Shown piece by piece: positions 61,201 to 64,000 of a stretch of DNA of 64,000 bases. Every line of letters starts with the position of its first letter. Position 1 is the stretch's first letter. A program made the position numbers and the translations under genes. The notes beneath the pieces are model-generated. The model made no database searches. It had not been told where the DNA came from and saw nothing but the letters and a program-made list of their open reading frames with translations. Origin of the DNA: Gavia stellata (taxonomy: Eukaryota; Chordata; Aves; Gaviiformes; Gaviidae); assembly GCF_030936135.1 (NCBI RefSeq), contig NC_082602.1, positions 3,844,001-3,908,000 on the forward strand, read 5' to 3'.

Positions 61201-63960
61201 TGGTAGGCTGATACCTGATAACGTATCAGTCGCTTACAGGAGGCCTTGACTTTGAGACATTCCAATGTCCAAAAGTCTTTAAAGCTGATGATAGTCCAAC
61301 ACTTGTGTTGCCTGGAAGAAGAGTCTTTACTTTGGAATGTGTTGTAAGAAGAAGGCTGGGCCTCCTGAATGTAAGGTGTGGGTGGGAGGAAAGAAATCTC
61401 TGAACTGTGCCTGTAGTGGAGATTTCTTTATTGTTTCTCTCTATTTTCATGAGTTTCTAAACTGTGTGTATGATGGCAGAGAAGACAAGGTACAAAATAG
61501 AATGCATCTGAAGACTTCTACAAATTAAAAACTGTGGCTTAAAAAGGTTTGGTGGATAAAAATGCAGTATTTTTGCCTTGAGCTTTGTTTTCTCAAGCAT
61601 TAAGGAAGTGGCTCAACGCTCCCACTGCTCATCGGTACCCAGTGAAGAATGCACTGTGTCTGAACGTTGTGGTGGTGGTGTCCATGCTGTTAAATGAAAC
61701 GCAGTCAAGCAGTGGCCCAAGTGCCACTCTGCAATCACCTGTAGTGGTTACTTGGCACAGTTCTGGGCTGTGCCAGCTAGCATTCCCATAGGTAATTCCC
61801 AGTGTGGTTTAGAGACTAGTGCATGCCAGTTCACTGTTCCAGGCAGCTTGGTTTTGGAGGAAAAGGTTGGTAGGAAGGAAGAGTTGAACCATGTGTGGCT
61901 GTTAACTCTGCTATCTTTTTGGTCATGGAGCTGAAACAGTTCTTATCTATTCTGCTCAATAATATGGATGTAGCTAGGGAGTTCAATCTTGCATGCACTC
62001 AACAATTATTTATAATATGGCCAGTGCCATTGTTGATAGGGTTTTCCTTTCTTTTTAGATTCAAAAGAAGATTGATGAAGCCTTGAATGATGTCACTTCC
62101 AGTTTATCCTTCCTGAAAGATGAAAAAGAGTATATCAAAGCGCTGCCAGAACAAGGCATGAGCCAGCCTGAAGTACTAGAGAAGATGAAAGAGTACAGCT
62201 CAAAAGGTATGAATGTGAGTCTGTACTGCAGCAGAGGTGGGTCTGTTTCATAGACCTAACATTAGACTTGCTCTCTTAAATGAGATCTAATGACTCCTGC
62301 TCATGGCTTCATCTTAAATATGTCTTCCCTGATGTTCTTTGCTTGCAAATCTTTGTCTGTTTTCCTTCTGGAAGGGACTAAGATCAGTATTCATGACTTC
62401 TAATACTGTACTTGAGTATTTACAGTGAAATTCTGTTCCTTCCCCAAGAGCTCTAGACTGATGATGGGAGAGTTGAGGAGAAGAGAAATATGGAAGAAAT
62501 TATTTGAATGCATTTTTGATTACATTTCTGAGCAGTTGCCTTGATGTTCAACTTTTACTAGAAATGTGTTTTCTGTGAAGCCCCAGGGAATAATCATAAT
62601 AAAAACCCAACAACTTCCAAGCAGGATTTTTAGGGATTTTCCAAGACTGTCTCTCTTAATTGAAGTCATAATGGTTTGTACCTTGAAAATGCTATTTAGG
62701 GAAGGCAAAGTCATGATGTTCTTCCCCTGGCTTGAGTCCACATAAGCAGTGTCTGAAACTTAATTGGAGTCGCCTCACTTGTGTAAATATCTCCACCCTG
62801 ATTCATGTGCCTATTACTTGTAATGAGCAAATTTGGGTGACTTGCTGTCCAGAGGAGAAGATATGACCGCGCTGCTCTTATCCCAAACTTGAGAAATGCC
62901 TTGAATTTTCTGCTAGAACAGTGCGTCTACTCCAAATTGAGAAACAAATAGTTTTGCAGTTGAGTATCCTATAACAACTTCCTTCTTTTCTACTTTTATG
63001 TATTGCTTACGTAGCTTCTGTCTGTGTTTTTCCCTCAAATGATTATTTCCTTCCTTCACTGGGTTCTTCTTTCCTTTTTTCTTTTCCTGTGGTCCCCCCC
63101 ACTTCCCACACATGGGCACTCCCCTTTGAAAGTTGTTTGGAAATGAAGGTTGAATTGTGACTGTGTTCACCTTACATACGCTTGTGAAACTGATGCTGTT
63201 GAGTTTTATGAAGGAGGCTGACTGTTAGGTGAGGGAGCAAATAACCAAACACGTGGAAATACGCTGCTGGGGTGTTTGGAGGCAGAAAGTTACTGGGTTA
63301 AGTACTATCATGTTGAGCAGTGGGTTGAAACACTTTTCAGCAGGGTGTGCTGCTGTTGGTGTTCCATCCACCTGCTCTTATTTGTTAAAGCTTCAGCAGT
63401 ATATCATTTTAGGTGAAATTTAATTGAGGCACCCAGCACTGGAGGTTTTAGCAATATGAGCTTGGCCTTTCCATCTTTTCTCAGCTTACAGTGGTGCTGG
63501 GTGCTCTTTTAAAGTGGCTTTAACTTTAGCCACTTTAGAGTTCAGTTGGTTGGACAGCAGTTTGGGGAGACTGAGTGGGGATTAAGTGGATTACATATTA
63601 ATATAACTGCTTGCTGCAGCTAGATGTTGTTTATGTGCTGACTCTTTAGTCATCATTTGCTTGCAGTTTGCTAAGTCCGTGGGATACATGATGCCAGAGG
63701 CTTAGCGTCACACACGGCTATCTCTGTGGCAAAAAAAAAATCATACTTGTTTCTCATCAGTGAAATCTCAAAAGCTGAGTTCTCATCTGCAGAACTGGTG
63801 GGAGGACTTCTCTGTGCGCTTCTACATGCTTTCTGAGAATGGCTGCGTTTGCAAGCAGTGTGCTCTTCCTTCTCTTTCAGGAGACGTACGTTGGCAGGAT
63901 GGGAAAGTCTCTGGGACTGTGTACAGTGGTGAAGAGAAACTCACCCATCTGCTAGTGAAG
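49293..63960 (+). CDS. SGPL1: Sphingosine-1-phosphate lyase 1, first five coding exons (3' partial)
   Basis: Exons: 49293-49295 (ATG only), 57955-58120, 60007-60074, 62059-62206, 63881-63960. They give 465 nt, or 155 residues; the human protein has 568, so about three quarters lie right of the window. SGPL1 is a pyridoxal-phosphate enzyme of the ER membrane that cleaves sphingosine-1-phosphate to hexadecenal and phosphoethanolamine, the exit from sphingolipid breakdown. Seen here are the lumenal N-terminus (PYKEILQMYWETATSFVNAQ), a membrane segment around residues 34-52 (LVGLTFSSTLISVWLHGFLF), then FFKLLRKMPFVGAI, SFLKDEKEYIKALPEQGMS, LEKMKEYSSKG and SGTVYSGEEKLTHLLVK, each aligning with the human protein. 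The catalytic lysine is outside the window. All donors and acceptors are GT-AG and phases agree. The start assignment has the ATG as the last codon of exon 1, followed directly by GTGAGC; exon 2 then opens with GAT. Confidence 0.95.
49439..49558. repeat. Near-perfect 120-bp palindrome with 1-nt loop
   Basis: The left arm 49439-49497 (59 nt) pairs base for base with the right arm 49499-49558 (60 nt) around a single A at 49498. The only difference is one extra C in the right-arm C run (12 C against 11 G). It starts about 140 bases into SGPL1 intron 1, within the CpG island. It could be a true inverted duplication or a fold-back artefact of sequencing or assembly through extreme GC. Confidence 0.95.
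55282..55327 (+). other. Candidate alternative 5' exon of SGPL1
   Basis: A strong acceptor (TTTTGTCTTGCATTTCAG) is followed by 46 bases and a good donor (GAG/GTAGGC). It contains ATG CCT TGT ATA TGA, a four-codon frame. If spliced in, it would put TAA directly after the exon 1 ATG, so it could only be used in a non-coding or alternative 5' leader. There is no similarity support. Confidence 0.2.
58121..60006 (+). other. SGPL1: SGPL1 intron 2
   Basis: The donor GTAAGT follows exon 2 one base into a Ser codon, and the acceptor is TTTGTCTTTCAG. The 1.9 kb between is AT-rich with T runs. I see no repeat family or other gene in it. Confidence 0.8.
60075..62058 (+). other. SGPL1: SGPL1 intron 3
   Basis: The donor is GTAAGT after GCTATA and the acceptor is TTTCTTTTTAG, phase 0 on both sides. 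The 2-kb intron contains a perfect 19-bp tandem duplication at 60330-60367 and nothing else recognised. Confidence 0.8.
60330..60367. repeat. Perfect 19-bp tandem duplication
   Basis: GTTACAGAATTTTCCAGTA occurs twice in succession (60330-60348, 60349-60367) within SGPL1 intron 3. Identity is complete, so it is probably recent. Confidence 0.95.
62207..63880 (+). other. SGPL1: SGPL1 intron 4
   Basis: The donor GTATGA follows AAAAG and splits a Gly codon; the acceptor is CTTCTCTTTCAG. The 1.7-kb intron shows no repeat family or other gene. Confidence 0.8.
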
Positions 63961-64000
63961 GTAAAGTGCAAGCAGTCTAACTTTGCATCTTTGCAGATAT

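Noticed and set aside
1-64000. tRNA, rRNA, CRISPR, operon or prokaryotic features
   Set aside because: None was seen; the gene structure is that of a vertebrate nuclear genome.

Overview
The window reads as vertebrate nuclear DNA, almost certainly from a bird. Genes are split into many short exons with GT-AG introns, the interspersed repeats are CR1-type LINE fragments, and introns and spacers are compact. There are no operons, CRISPR arrays or bacterial features. The species cannot be told from the sequence. Coordinates below come from reading splice sites and reading-frame phase by eye.

Layout. (1) 1-3470, plus strand: the last coding exon and long 3' UTR of ADAMTS14, a procollagen N-proteinase, ending at a clear poly(A) signal and followed directly by a CR1 copy. 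(2) 5146-8628, minus strand: a complete seven-exon gene for a 290-residue StAR-type cholesterol-transfer protein. Its exon plan matches STAR but its sequence is divergent, so it looks like a second STAR gene (STAR2-like). (3) 16001-27903, minus strand: a complete 18-coding-exon gene for an 884-residue protein of the microsomal triglyceride transfer protein (MTTP) family, again a paralogue rather than the standard gene by its neighbourhood. (4) About 28-49 kb: a 21-kb spacer with no recognisable gene, only CR1 remnants, short tandem repeats and one LTR-like block. (5) 49-64 kb, plus strand: a CpG-island promoter with a CTCF-like motif, then the first five coding exons of SGPL1 (sphingosine-1-phosphate lyase). 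The gene runs off the right end.

What ties it together. In human the flanking genes ADAMTS14 and SGPL1 lie on chromosome 10q22 with TBATA between them. Here that slot holds two lipid-transfer genes in tandem on the minus strand. Human STAR is on chromosome 8 and MTTP on chromosome 4, and human chromosomes 4, 5, 8 and 10 share a known paralogon from early vertebrate genome duplication. The simplest inference is that both genes are old duplicates kept in this lineage and lost from the matching place in mammals. All 25 coding exons are open and join in phase, so neither looks like a pseudogene.

Other points are a GC-AG intron in the StAR-like gene, a near-perfect 120-bp palindrome just inside SGPL1 intron 1 that may be real or an assembly artefact, and an SGPL1 start codon that is the very last codon of exon 1.
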